The notes beneath the pieces were generated by a model, which did not search any database, was not told where the DNA came from, and saw nothing but the letters and a program-made list of their open reading frames with translations. Made by a program: the position numbers and the translations under genes. 64,000 bases of DNA from positions 1 to 64,000 of the forward strand of contig JADFXM010000037.1 of NCBI GenBank assembly GCA_015233565.1, in the 5' to 3' direction. Shown piece by piece: positions 1-8,504 of this stretch (position 1 is its first letter; each line of letters begins with the position of its first letter). This stretch comes from Candidatus Rifleibacteriota bacterium (lineage in GTDB: Bacteria; Muiribacteriota; Ozemobacteria; Ozemobacterales; Ozemobacteraceae).

Positions 1-131
1 AGGTGGTTCAGGTTCTGGGTAGCTACAAAAGGAACGTGGCTTTTAGGCACCGTAATCTCCTGGTCTAAAATTTTTAAAAAGTATACACCAGGTTTTGTAG
101 AGGTACAATCTCTATCTTGTAGTTTTAACAT
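1..131 (-). CDS. Partial ORF running off the left edge, possibly the start of a transposase
   Basis: An open minus-strand frame begins with ATG at 131 and continues past the window edge (43 codons visible). The piece has a short polar start, then ...QEITVPKSHVPFV. Many transposases of the ISNCY/IS1182 type begin with a comparable 'T(I/V)VPxxHP' stretch, and the next piece of DNA (135-443) also looks like transposase debris. The frame starts 4 nt beyond the stop of that remnant. No ribosome binding site is convincing. It may equally be a chance open frame; only the sequence left of the window can decide. Confidence 0.3.
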   Translation of the reverse strand, partial: MLKLQDRDCTSTKPGVYFLKILDQEITVPKSHVPFVATQNLNH

Positions 132-134
132 TTC

Positions 135-443
135 TCAAAAATTCAAATTTTCAATTCGTTTTAGCGGAATGCCTGCTTTCACCACTCTTCCGTTCTTTCG
201 AGTCTTTCTTACCGTTGCATAAGAAAGATTCGTAGGCATCTCCAATCGAGCTTTTGGTGGTCGGCCTGGTCCACAAGGTTTCGGTGGCGTTACTGGCTCA
301 CCGTAAACCTTCTTTATCGCCTTAACCCAACCCAAGTTTGTCACCCACTGGGCTGAAATATGGATGGAATCCAGCTTTTGTCTTTTTTGTCGCCACTACT
401 GATTTTTGGTAGTGTCCAGTTTTAACCAAAAGTCATCTGTCAT
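135..443 (-). pseudogene. Decayed transposase fragment with an internal stop
   Basis: Reading the minus strand from an ATG at 443 gives 15 codons, an in-frame TAG, then a further frame that stays open to the TGA at 135-137. The second part holds WVKAIKKVYG followed by a GxGRPPK basic stretch and a VRKTRKNGRVVK stretch. This order (acidic/aromatic-AI-K-VYG, GRPxKxR, basic 'RVV') resembles the central part of IS1-like DDE transposases. The N-terminal and C-terminal catalytic regions are missing, so the piece is best read as a dead remnant. The GTG at 344 is the only usable start after the stop. Assignment rests on motif memory and is moderate at best. Confidence 0.4.
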
Positions 444-555
444 CTTAACCAAGACAGGTTTGTCAACTTTTTTGTGACTGATCAAAAAGGTATTCTGATT
501 ACCGGGATTTTACGCGCCTTTTTGGTTAATCGATTTGGTCATAATAAATAAAAGG

Positions 556-1278
556 CTATTCAGCCGCTCCAGTGATGCCAAAACGCCAAACAGGAACCTT
601 TTCAAATACTATCTCATTCATTTCAGCAACAGAAACTTCAGCAATTCCAACCTTCTTCAGATCATTCACAAGCAAAGTTACCATCTCTGTAGAAAACGCG
701 TACCCGATTAATTGGAATTTTTGATCAGAGTCAATTCGAAAGCTGTATACCCAGGGAGTTTTATTCAAAATTTGGTCTTCTTTGACTTGTGGTTCAAAAG
801 AAAGACACTTCAGAATATTGCATAATACCTTAATGTGAGGCATATCATCCAGGTTAAGCAACTTTTCGGGTTTTCCTGCCACTACAAAGTGATAGTTGAC
901 GTTTAAAAGGGCTTTTCCTGATGGAAAAACTTTTTCAAAGCTACTTACCTCTATTCCCATTACCCTGTGAGCCAGATAAATGTCGTTCCCGGAAAATCCC
1001 AAAATGCCCTTTAGGAAAGAAACTACATCTTTCTCAGTACAAATGAAACCAATTTCAACCGGAACAATGGCACCTCTTTCATCTTTTGTTTCTGGGCTGA
1101 TACGGACGTCTCTAAATTTACATTCAGGCAATGTGAATAAACTAGAAATATAGTTCACTGCTTCATTTACTTTCGATTTCTCAATTGTATTTTGTACTTG
1201 TTGGTCCGAAAACAAAGGGAATGTGAAAATAAGCAAGACTATAAGGAAAAACGAAATTTTACCAGTAAAATTTTTCAT
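556..1278 (-). CDS. Secreted protein of unknown function (240 aa)
   Basis: The start is supported by GGAGG 7 nt upstream of ATG 1278. Residues 1-24 form a signal peptide (basic MKNFTGK, hydrophobic FFLIVLLIFTFPLF, then polar), so the protein should be exported. The mature part is a mixed alpha/beta sequence with two cysteine-containing segments (CKFRD near residue 53, VLCNILKC near 152) and no motif I recognise. It is first in line with two other exported proteins on the same strand (1323-1853 and 1897-3675), with 44-nt gaps, which suggests a common transcript. No function is proposed. Confidence 0.75.
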   Translation of the reverse strand: MKNFTGKISFFLIVLLIFTFPLFSDQQVQNTIEKSKVNEAVNYISSLFTLPECKFRDVRISPETKDERGAIVPVEIGFICTEKDVVSFLKGILGFSGNDIYLAHRVMGIEVSSFEKVFPSGKALLNVNYHFVVAGKPEKLLNLDDMPHIKVLCNILKCLSFEPQVKEDQILNKTPWVYSFRIDSDQKFQLIGYAFSTEMVTLLVNDLKKVGIAEVSVAEMNEIVFEKVPVWRFGITGAAE

Positions 1279-1322
1279 ATAAATCCTCCTTTTTAACTTG
1301 GTAGGAATTTGCTTTTTTCGGC

Positions 1323-1853
1323 CTACTTTTTAATTTGAGATTTATCTATTGTCAGGCTCATTGCATCAATTTTTCGCGTTCCAGTCTTTTTTGCTTCGCG
1401 CAATCCATTTATCACAGACTGTCTTTCAGACTTATCCGGATATTCTTCTTCGTTCCCCATTGCCTTGATCAAAGCATCATAGTCTGGCAAATATTCCACC
1501 CCCATCCTGACAAATGTTCCACCCAAGCCAGGTTTACCATTCCCAGCTTTTACACCCAACAAGTATTTTGAGGGTTTTCCAGGCTTGAGATCTTCAACAC
1601 TTGCTGACGCCGGAGATATTTTCAGATCCTCAGAGCATTCAAAAAAGATTCTCAATTTGGTGGGAACCCCCACTTGAGACTCCAGGAGCCCTTCCAAAGC
1701 AATCTGATCCTTCTGAATGTTCTTCTCAACAGGTATTATCCTCATGCTAATGTTTGGGGGCGGAAGATATCGGAATTCAGAGTTTTGTCCGAAAACCTGT
1801 GACGAAATAGCCAAGCTGGTTAAAATTACCATTAGTGAAAAAATTCTAGTCAT
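1323..1853 (-). CDS. Secreted protein of unknown function (176 aa)
   Basis: The frame is open from an ATG at 1883, but the ATG at 1853 is preferred: it is preceded by AAGGAG with 7-nt spacing, and starting there gives a clean signal peptide (MTRIFSLMVILTSLAISSQ, cleavage near VFG-QN). The mature protein carries a PPPNISMRI segment, a beta-rich middle and a basic C-terminus (MSLTIDKSQIKK). A central part (LRIFFECSEDLKISPAS...PGKPSKY) reads like an immunoglobulin-like or DUF-type beta domain, but no family is certain. It lies 43 nt downstream of the metallopeptidase gene at 1897-3675 and could act with it; that is inference from position only. Confidence 0.72.
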   Translation of the reverse strand: MTRIFSLMVILTSLAISSQVFGQNSEFRYLPPPNISMRIIPVEKNIQKDQIALEGLLESQVGVPTKLRIFFECSEDLKISPASASVEDLKPGKPSKYLLGVKAGNGKPGLGGTFVRMGVEYLPDYDALIKAMGNEEEYPDKSERQSVINGLREAKKTGTRKIDAMSLTIDKSQIKK

Positions 1854-1896
1854 TTTGCATCTCCTTTTTATTGCCATCTTCACATGTTGCCGTTTA

Positions 1897-3675
1897 TTAA
1901 TTTTTGCACCCGTTCAAAAAATCTTCAACTGAAGCTGAACTGTTATTTATTGTGCCATCTGGTTGGGGATCTTTAACGGGAGCAGCGTCTGTCTTAACAA
2001 GCGATTGGGTTGCTTTTCCACCATTGTTTTTGGATTGATTCGGAGTAACAGAATTTTTTTCCCCATTGCGAGATTGTCCTTTGCTGGAAGTATTGTCACT
2101 ATCAACATCGGATCGACTACCTTTTCCATCGGTGAGGTTAGAACCATCCTTGCCATTAGATTGAAAACCTTTTCCATCGGTGAGGTTAGAACCATCCTTG
2201 CCATTAGATTGATAGCCTTTTCCATCGGTGAGGTTAGAACCATCCTTGCCATTAGATTGATAGCCTTTTCCATCGGTGAGGTTAGAACCATCCTTGCCAT
2301 TAGATTGATCACCCTTTCCACCTGAGAAGTTTGAATCAACCTTGGCACTAGTTCGATCACCATTTCCACCGGACAAATCAGATCCTAAATTGTGCTCATT
2401 ATTTCCATTCTTGCCGCCATTGACAGCATTCATTGGCAAATCGAAATTTCCCTTATCGATGATTATTCCGCCACTGTTGTTTGTAATGATACTCTGAGAA
2501 GCTGCAGAATCACCGTCTATTCCTGTTGAAACACTATCAGTTGATGGTGATGCAATATTGGCGATACCAGCACTGTTCCTTGAAGAGGAAACGGTGGACT
2601 CACTTGCTCCGATCATCTGAGCTATTTCTGAATTAGATAACTTTCCAAAAGTAACATCATCAAGAATTTCAATAATTTTTGCCAAATGATCCGGATTCTG
2701 GGCTGTAATCCTGGTTAGAATGGAAGAAACCGACCTTTCCTCCTCCGACTGAGGAGGGGATATGTATGCCTGATCCACAGCTTCAACTCCGTTAGGAAGT
2801 TCCTGCGAAAGTCGGTACAACATCCGTGCAATATTTACCTCAACGCTAAGTAACTGAGTTGCGCTTAATGCGTCGGCGCTGAACGTTCTGTAGTCACCTG
2901 GAGTAGTGCCTTCAATGACCATATCCTGTATACGTTGGGACCAGGAGCCCGGAGCATTTGAATCTAAAAGTTCGTGGTAATCCGCCCAGCCTTCACCAAT
3001 TGCTGCGGTTGGAGTAATAACTTCGTTGAAGAGGTGGCGACCGTCAGCGCCGTAAGCTGCTCCAGAATTAGAAAAAGGAACGCTGTCCATTAAATGAGCG
3101 GTTTCATGACTGATTATTGTTTCCCCCTCTCTCTCTGGATCAGTGGCGAAAAATACCCCATTAATTCTGACAAAACCGTCTCCTCCGATAGGCCAGAAGC
3201 CGTTTACTATTACGTTGGCATTCGATTTGTCTGAATCAAATCCATTCGGATCAATCATCTGAATTCTTGCTTGACTGACGCCTCCACGCTGCATTCTGTC
3301 ACTTATTGTCTGGCTTTGGGCCTGCCGAAAAGCTGCTAGAAGACCTCTCTGCTGATTAGACATTGTGTCTATATTTGTAACACGCATCGCCTGCAATAGT
3401 TCTTGTTCAGTCGAAATAGGGATGTCTTCCACTTGAATTCTCACTGATCCATTTTCTCGGTACACGTATCTTGTATTATTCGGTCCGACAAACAGTGGAT
3501 TACTGCCAACCTGGCCCTCTTTCTGATCAGGTAAGTCAACTGGTTGAGCTAATCTTTCCAGATTACAGATTCGTGTAAGAAGAAATGTGAATGGAGAGTT
3601 TTCAGCAAATAGAGTTTGCGAAGACAACCCTGTTATCAAAAGGGCAATCCACACAGCGGTTCTTAGATTTTTCAT
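1897..3675 (-). CDS. Putative secreted zinc metallopeptidase with repetitive tail (592 aa)
   Basis: ATG 3675 follows a strong GGAGGTGA. Residues 1-24 are a signal peptide ending LFA-EN. The core has HETAH at residues 190-194 (HExxH zinc motif) and EGWADYHE at 228-235, about 35 residues later, which would supply the third zinc ligand as in gluzincin-type peptidases. The conserved block QRGLLAAFR.AQS lies at 110-121. A close relative with the same motifs in the same order is encoded at 11794-13149. From about residue 400 the protein becomes Gly/Asn/Ser/Asp-rich, with four 16-residue units (GKGYQSNGKDGSNLTD type) and a short closing SVEDFLNGCKN. The tail looks like a flexible spacer or surface-binding region. 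Substrate unknown; peptidase activity is inferred from the motifs only. Confidence 0.68.
   Translation of the reverse strand: MKNLRTAVWIALLITGLSSQTLFAENSPFTFLLTRICNLERLAQPVDLPDQKEGQVGSNPLFVGPNNTRYVYRENGSVRIQVEDIPISTEQELLQAMRVTNIDTMSNQQRGLLAAFRQAQSQTISDRMQRGGVSQARIQMIDPNGFDSDKSNANVIVNGFWPIGGDGFVRINGVFFATDPEREGETIISHETAHLMDSVPFSNSGAAYGADGRHLFNEVITPTAAIGEGWADYHELLDSNAPGSWSQRIQDMVIEGTTPGDYRTFSADALSATQLLSVEVNIARMLYRLSQELPNGVEAVDQAYISPPQSEEERSVSSILTRITAQNPDHLAKIIEILDDVTFGKLSNSEIAQMIGASESTVSSSRNSAGIANIASPSTDSVSTGIDGDSAASQSIITNNSGGIIIDKGNFDLPMNAVNGGKNGNNEHNLGSDLSGGNGDRTSAKVDSNFSGGKGDQSNGKDGSNLTDGKGYQSNGKDGSNLTDGKGYQSNGKDGSNLTDGKGFQSNGKDGSNLTDGKGSRSDVDSDNTSSKGQSRNGEKNSVTPNQSKNNGGKATQSLVKTDAAPVKDPQPDGTINNSSASVEDFLNGCKN
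2120..2311. repeat. 48-bp tandem repeat (4 units) inside the metallopeptidase tail
   Basis: Units start at 2120, 2168, 2216 and 2264, exactly 48 bp apart and nearly identical; a diverged fifth unit follows from 2312. 48 bp equals 16 codons, so copy number can change without a frameshift. Translated on the minus strand, each unit reads GKG(Y/F)QSNGKDGSNLTD. Confidence 0.95.
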
Positions 3676-4029
3676 TTTTCACCTCCGAAAGTATTTAAAC
3701 ACTTCTGCAAACTCTGACTGTGTTTTTCTAAAGTTTGTTACATTGGAATTTTAAATCTTTCATTAACCCGCTCAATCATTAGAAAAAAACCAGATTTCTT
3801 GGTCGCTTCGAAGCTGTACCCGTTCCCCTGATTTGGCAAAAATGCTTCCGGTAAATAGCATATTCAGAGAGTCTATCTCTGTAAAAATCGATTTTTTCAC
3901 GACTGCTTCGTTTCACATCATGACAAAGAAGGAGGCCCCGGTGTGTCATTGAAAGCGAAGCTCTCCCCCCATGAATGGTCGTTCCAAGGCAATTTTGTCT
4001 TTTCCTCGAATTATTGAGATGAAAGCATT
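3676..4029. other. Intergenic stretch, no gene seen
   Basis: Lies between the GspJ-like gene (which ends at 4030) and the metallopeptidase gene (which starts at 3675), both on the minus strand. I see only short broken frames. The promoter for the 3675-556 genes probably sits here, but no convincing -35/-10 pair stands out. Confidence 0.5.
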
Positions 4030-4716
4030 TTATCTTGGGATACCTGTTTCCCAGAATTTTGAATTCAATTTTTTGTTAATAAAATACGGAAAAATCTGAG
4101 TTTCATAAACAAAGGTTCCTAGGGGAACGCTTGAAGTTCCAATTTTTCCTGGCTCAATAACCAGGTGAAACCAGATTTTAGCCGGAATTTCACGACCCTC
4201 AGGTTTTTCGACCTTCATCTCTACCAAAAAATTTTTTAATCTGTTTCTGGTTATGGAATAATTTCTGCCATCCTCTTCTTTAAACAAATCACCCCGAACA
4301 CGGTCGTATTTATACTCAACAGGTATTCTTACTCCCGATTTTTGCTTGTTAATCCTGAATCCAGTACTGGTTGTTGCCAGCAATCCCTCCCAGGTTTGAG
4401 GAGTACCATCAGGAAAGTCGCAGAAACTCAGGTCCGTTTGCAATGAATTAACAATCTGCCAGGTTTCGGCTTCATTTTCAATTTTCTCGTCCACTTGGAC
4501 ATACGAACGAAAATAATGCCACACAAAATCGTAAAGGATTGATGCAATTGAAACAAAAATAGCCAAAGTTATTATTAGTTCCAGTAAAGTAAAGGCTCTC
4601 TGACGATTACGGAAAGTTCTTTTTGGAATCATTGAAGAAAAGATTCTCGCTATGGTAGAGAAGGGGCAATTCTGAAGATTATTCTCTGTGAGTCTTTCCA
4701 GATTTGATTTTAACAT
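4030..4716 (-). CDS. Pseudopilin, GspJ-like (228 aa)
   Basis: The prepilin signature is FTLLELIITLAIF (residues 42-54) after a basic stretch RNRQRA, with the key glutamate at +5 of the mature protein; a prepilin peptidase would cut before the Phe. This is followed by one hydrophobic helix and a soluble domain of about 170 residues, a size typical of GspJ. ATG 4716 lies 2 nt after the stop of the upstream pseudopilin gene, favouring coupled translation, but that start gives a long 41-residue leader. An in-frame ATG at 4632 (MIPKRTF) would give a normal 13-residue leader. It is the last of three genes (7231 to 4030) resembling the gspK-I-J minor pseudopilin set; no secretion ATPase or secretin is in the window. 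Confidence 0.75.
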   Translation of the reverse strand: MLKSNLERLTENNLQNCPFSTIARIFSSMIPKRTFRNRQRAFTLLELIITLAIFVSIASILYDFVWHYFRSYVQVDEKIENEAETWQIVNSLQTDLSFCDFPDGTPQTWEGLLATTSTGFRINKQKSGVRIPVEYKYDRVRGDLFKEEDGRNYSITRNRLKNFLVEMKVEKPEGREIPAKIWFHLVIEPGKIGTSSVPLGTFVYETQIFPYFINKKLNSKFWETGIPR

Positions 4717-4718
4717 TT

Positions 4719-5171
4719 TCAGCGGCCACCATCATTCGAGGAAAAATTTCTTCTGATTTGCATGGATTGAATACCGGTTGAAACTTCGAATCTGAAAAGA
4801 CTCAATACCGTAATTTTCGAATCGTGATTCTGCTCGCTTTCTTCAATGCGAAAAGACCGCGAGAAGCTTTCTGGAAGCGGAGAGAGATGAAGATCCATTA
4901 CAGGCTCAGTTTCTCTGATTCTCTGAAGTTGACCTGAAAGAGCAAAACACTGTGCAGGAAGCTTGTCCGGAGGAAAAAGGGCTATTTGTCCAATAATCTC
5001 CTGTGCGGACAAATAAGACAAAAGCTTTGTCTGAATTGCTCTGGTACCCTCAATATTTATGGAAAATATTCGAACAATTGGTATTGCTGCAATAGCGAAA
5101 CAGAACATAACAATGACAATTTCAAGCAGACTTAAACCCGAAATCTTTGTTTTCTCAAGAAAGCCTTTCAT
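4719..5171 (-). CDS. Pseudopilin, GspI-like (150 aa)
   Basis: The prepilin leader MKGFLEKTKISG is followed by LSLLEIVIVMFCFAIAA, with Glu at +5 of the mature protein and a hydrophobic helix that would anchor it in the inner membrane until assembly. The rest is a short soluble domain of about 110 residues. The start codon overlaps the stop of the upstream 687-aa gene (ATGA at 5168-5171) and the stop is 2 nt before the next pseudopilin gene, so the three are surely co-translated. The size and order fit GspI of type II secretion or a minor type IV pilin. The call is based on the N-terminus; the soluble part gives no family clue. Confidence 0.75.
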   Translation of the reverse strand: MKGFLEKTKISGLSLLEIVIVMFCFAIAAIPIVRIFSINIEGTRAIQTKLLSYLSAQEIIGQIALFPPDKLPAQCFALSGQLQRIRETEPVMDLHLSPLPESFSRSFRIEESEQNHDSKITVLSLFRFEVSTGIQSMQIRRNFSSNDGGR

Positions 5172-7231
5172 TTTTGAATCTCCCAGTTCGTGTAATTATC
5201 CGAGAGATTAACCAGATATCTTTCATTATCTCCGCGAGAAGGGTTCCAGGAAGGATTATACGTGAGTTCCCCACCAGACGGCCAGTCACTAGGCTTAAAT
5301 TTTTTTGCAGCAACAAAACCGAAAATCCTCGGGCTGTTAGACAGACTTGAGGTGCGAATTGTCCCGTCAAGAGCAACTAGAGCACAATTTAACTCCTGAT
5401 TTGTTCCAGTCAGTGTAATGTTACCGTTGCCGCCAACAGAGATCAGCGACAGAGAGACACCATCCTGTGAAGTTTTAATATCTCCTTTTATTATTAACTC
5501 ACCATTTACAGCCAATAATCCGGGTTTCGAAAAAACTACCGCCTCAGGAATTTCAAGGGGGCCGTTTTTTACATATACGAACTGCCCTCTCAGGTTTATT
5601 TCTCCAGCGTTGACAAAATTAGCTTCAAAATCTCTCTGATTTTCGCATATATAGGTCGGCCTGTCTTTAATAAGTTCTTCTGAGCCAACTTGATTCAGCT
5701 CGCCGCGAAAAAGTTGGGAGCCATTTTCCGCTCGTGAAATGGAGTAGTTGCTTGAATCAACAAGCAATGAGTTTCCATTTTCCCCAGCGAAAACTTGCGA
5801 AGGGGGGAAACGCCCGCTTTCGTTTCGAAGATAGTCCCAAACCTTATTAAAGGGTTCAAAAATCAGGCCGCTAGCATTTCTCAGATATTCCCGAGTGTTC
5901 TCAAATAGTTCTCTGATGGAGATTCCATCAATAGTAATTCTTGAACCATTCCCGATATTAATTGATGTTCGAGGAAGTTCGACTGCGCCCCAAAACTGAT
6001 ATTCGCTTCCGGAACTGGATAGAAACTGTGGCGGTGTTCTTAACAAGCTGACTGGAAATACTCCTCTCTCACCCATGTCAACTTTTAGACCCATGTATTT
6101 TGGGAAAACCCTATATACTTTACCGACGACAAGAGTTGGAGAACGATTGCTTGTACTACCAAACAGATGCAAGCTCGATGATTTAAAGGTTCTTCCGTTT
6201 GTTTCCGAAAAAAAAGCATCCAGACAACCTCGGAAATTCATATCACTTGGCGGGTCAGAAGTGTTCCGTTCATAAAAACCGGAAAACATTCCCTGCAAGG
6301 AAAACCTGGCCGTAATATCCTGGTACAAGCTGATGCGAACTCTGCTGGAGAATGCCTCTGTGGGGGGAAGTGTTGTTGGCAAAAATCCCGGATTACGTAT
6401 TTCATTTCTGTTGATATTAAAAAAATGGAAATATTCTCCATATCTATCCTGTATTCCCGGGGTCAAATGAAGTTGGATATCATCTGTTCCGCCAAGAAAG
6501 ATATGGCCTGTTCTGGAATAGTCGACTTGTCTGACCTCAGTGGTATTGTAAACAATAAAGGGCAAATTATTTTCGCCATCGATAGGAGCACCGGAAATAT
6601 AGTTCCGAAAGCGGTTATACCCTTCTTCCGTCTCATTGGTTTTTTCAGGTTCCCTCACAAACAGCGAAAAGCGCGAAATTACTGGTAAAGAAAGGCTTTG
6701 GACCTTGCAGAATTTTGAAAAAACATAACTCTTCTGCACTCGTCTATAAGGAAGGCGCCCCAGGCCAATACTTATTTGAATGCGGAGTTTACACATCTTT
6801 TCTTTTGGATCATGCCAATTCAGAGCTGGATTAAGCGGGGCACAATCAACAAAACTTCCTTCAACTTGATGTGTGATCCCGGAAAATATTGGAACTCCTG
6901 AGAAGGAAAAAGGTTGTTCAGGAATAAGCTCCGATTGAACAATTGAAATCGGAAAAGAACGGAGATCAGCAGAAACCAAACTTTGAAACAAGCTCGAAGA
7001 CGGAATTGAGAGCTTTTTTCCAACGTTCTCAAAAACACCACCAGCGATCTCCATTGCAGCCAGATCCATGATTGAACTGTTGAAACAATAGTTGATGGTC
7101 ATGTTCTTTTCGCTCAGCGTTCTGAATAAAGCCAGTGATAGAATTGACAGGATAGAGATTATTGATACCAGTATAATCAAAAACACGCCACCAACACGTC
7201 TGGATATGAATATTTTATCTCTCAGAGTCAT
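5168..7231 (-). CDS. GspK/PilX-like membrane-anchored protein with beta-helical C-terminus (687 aa)
   Basis: Residues 1-12 are basic, then GGVFLIILVSIISILSILS forms a single N-terminal helix in the style of GspK or PilX (prepilin-like, without the +5 glutamate). It stands first in an operon with two clear pseudopilins. At 687 residues it is about twice the usual GspK length. The C-terminal third (about 540-650) has many short beta strands with alternating small and hydrophobic residues (GEINLRGQFVYV, GELIIKGDIKT, GNITLTG), a pattern seen in bactofilin-like or polymer-forming beta-helices; that part is inference. No Shine-Dalgarno is obvious at ATG 7231. It probably forms the tip or cargo-presenting part of a pseudopilus. 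Confidence 0.65.
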   Translation of the reverse strand: MTLRDKIFISRRVGGVFLIILVSIISILSILSLALFRTLSEKNMTINYCFNSSIMDLAAMEIAGGVFENVGKKLSIPSSSLFQSLVSADLRSFPISIVQSELIPEQPFSFSGVPIFSGITHQVEGSFVDCAPLNPALNWHDPKEKMCKLRIQISIGLGRLPYRRVQKSYVFSKFCKVQSLSLPVISRFSLFVREPEKTNETEEGYNRFRNYISGAPIDGENNLPFIVYNTTEVRQVDYSRTGHIFLGGTDDIQLHLTPGIQDRYGEYFHFFNINRNEIRNPGFLPTTLPPTEAFSSRVRISLYQDITARFSLQGMFSGFYERNTSDPPSDMNFRGCLDAFFSETNGRTFKSSSLHLFGSTSNRSPTLVVGKVYRVFPKYMGLKVDMGERGVFPVSLLRTPPQFLSSSGSEYQFWGAVELPRTSINIGNGSRITIDGISIRELFENTREYLRNASGLIFEPFNKVWDYLRNESGRFPPSQVFAGENGNSLLVDSSNYSISRAENGSQLFRGELNQVGSEELIKDRPTYICENQRDFEANFVNAGEINLRGQFVYVKNGPLEIPEAVVFSKPGLLAVNGELIIKGDIKTSQDGVSLSLISVGGNGNITLTGTNQELNCALVALDGTIRTSSLSNSPRIFGFVAAKKFKPSDWPSGGELTYNPSWNPSRGDNERYLVNLSDNYTNWEIQK

Positions 7232-7352
7232 AGTTATTTAAGAAAAACTGCAGATTTTAATATTGTTCTACTTTTCGAAAAAACAGGAAGCGAAAAAAAA
7301 GGGAGGTAAAGACGCAAAATGGTAATGGGTAAGCTGGCTTCAAAGGAATGTG

Positions 7353-8255
7353 TCATTTGTATACCGAGTCTGAAGGTAAGTAAGGTGGTTGATATTCTTT
7401 GGGCCATTCCTCGACTGGTACAATTTCCCCAGTCTTTTTTACAAGCTGGGGGAGACCGCCTGCCTCGAATTTGAAAGTTAAATCATTTTTATTGGCATGT
7501 AACCTCAGTCCGACTAGCGCACTTTCAAATGTTGAGGGGAGAATTCCTTTTGGAAGAGGTGCTATGGGGTTTTCTGTTTCATCAAGGAGCTGCAGAATGT
7601 TTTTTTCGTATCGAGTCTTGAGATTCTTTTCCTTTGCAAATTTCAGGATTCTTTGTTCGATTTCTTTTAATGTGATTTTCAAACTGTCGGTAGAAGGAAC
7701 GGGTGAAAATACTGGTTTCATACCTTTCTTATATTCCTGATTTCTTAAATAATGCTCTGTCAGCTCAATGAGATTGACTTCTTCCGCTATTTCTCTAGGG
7801 GAAGGAACAAATTCGCATAAATCAAGACTTCCATCTTTGTTCTTGTCATGTAGTCGAAAATAATTCGCGGGATTGGTTGAAATCGGCAAAAGATTTTCTC
7901 CGGCAAGTTTCATGAATTCTTCGTAACTCAGCTTCTTATCATATGAACCCGTTGCTTTTTTGAAAATTTTCTTGGATGAAAGACGAAAATCTGCCATCGC
8001 ATCACAACATCCGGCAACAAAATCTTTCACTGCAATCTTTGGCCTTTTAAGATTGTTAAGATATGCTTCACTTGTTTTTGGATCCTCATTATACAGAAAA
8101 AGATTATTGTTTTTCGGGTTAAAGATCATTTCAATCAATTCTTCATTTGACAAATCTGTTAAATCAGAGGCTGCTGTTACTATTGAAAGCAGGGAAACCA
8201 AGACAAAGAAAAGGAAGAAAAAAAGCAACACAATTCTTCGGTATTTTCTAAGCAT
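7353..8255 (-). CDS. Exported EF-hand protein (300 aa)
   Basis: ATG 8255 follows a run GGGGGG with 4-nt spacing. The N-terminus is a signal peptide or anchor (basic MLRKYRR, then about 18 hydrophobic residues, ending IVTAAS). One canonical EF-hand loop is seen at residues 137-148 (DKNKDGSLDLCE: D1, N3, D5, G6, D9, E12), and a weaker helix-loop region precedes it (SYDKKLSYEEFMKL). The C-terminal half is Lys/Glu-rich and helical, then Pro-rich, ending PPYLPSDSVYK. Calcium binding outside the cytoplasm is likely; the partner is unknown. It lies 121 nt upstream of the pseudopilin operon on the same strand and may be co-transcribed with it. Confidence 0.75.
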   Translation of the reverse strand: MLRKYRRIVLLFFFLFFVLVSLLSIVTAASDLTDLSNEELIEMIFNPKNNNLFLYNEDPKTSEAYLNNLKRPKIAVKDFVAGCCDAMADFRLSSKKIFKKATGSYDKKLSYEEFMKLAGENLLPISTNPANYFRLHDKNKDGSLDLCEFVPSPREIAEEVNLIELTEHYLRNQEYKKGMKPVFSPVPSTDSLKITLKEIEQRILKFAKEKNLKTRYEKNILQLLDETENPIAPLPKGILPSTFESALVGLRLHANKNDLTFKFEAGGLPQLVKKTGEIVPVEEWPKEYQPPYLPSDSVYK

Positions 8256-8504
8256 ATTTCCCCCCCTCTTTTTGCATCAGAAAAATTTTCAGGTATCTGA
8301 TTATTCTTACTTTCCTGAAGGCAAAAATGTTACAAATATTTCACCCATTGAAACATTTTACGCATCGAAGTCTATGTTAAGCCGCTCTATTTTGCAAGTT
8401 GTTGTTTTTTTGCAATTGCAAAAAGATTGAAGGAATTGATTGTTCTTTATTGTGTTTTCCGTTATCATTTCCAGATTACGCTGAGTTCCGGATAAACAGG
8501 ATCT

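Noticed and set aside
2120..2311. Regular repeats that might be a CRISPR array
   Set aside because: Units are contiguous, in frame with a coding sequence, and have no variable spacers; no cas gene is nearby. The same applies to the 168-bp repeats at 16184-16798.
1947..2369. Long minus-strand frame (about 140 codons) with Met-rich repeats
   Set aside because: It is the shifted reading of the 48-bp repeat inside the metallopeptidase gene; composition is artificial.
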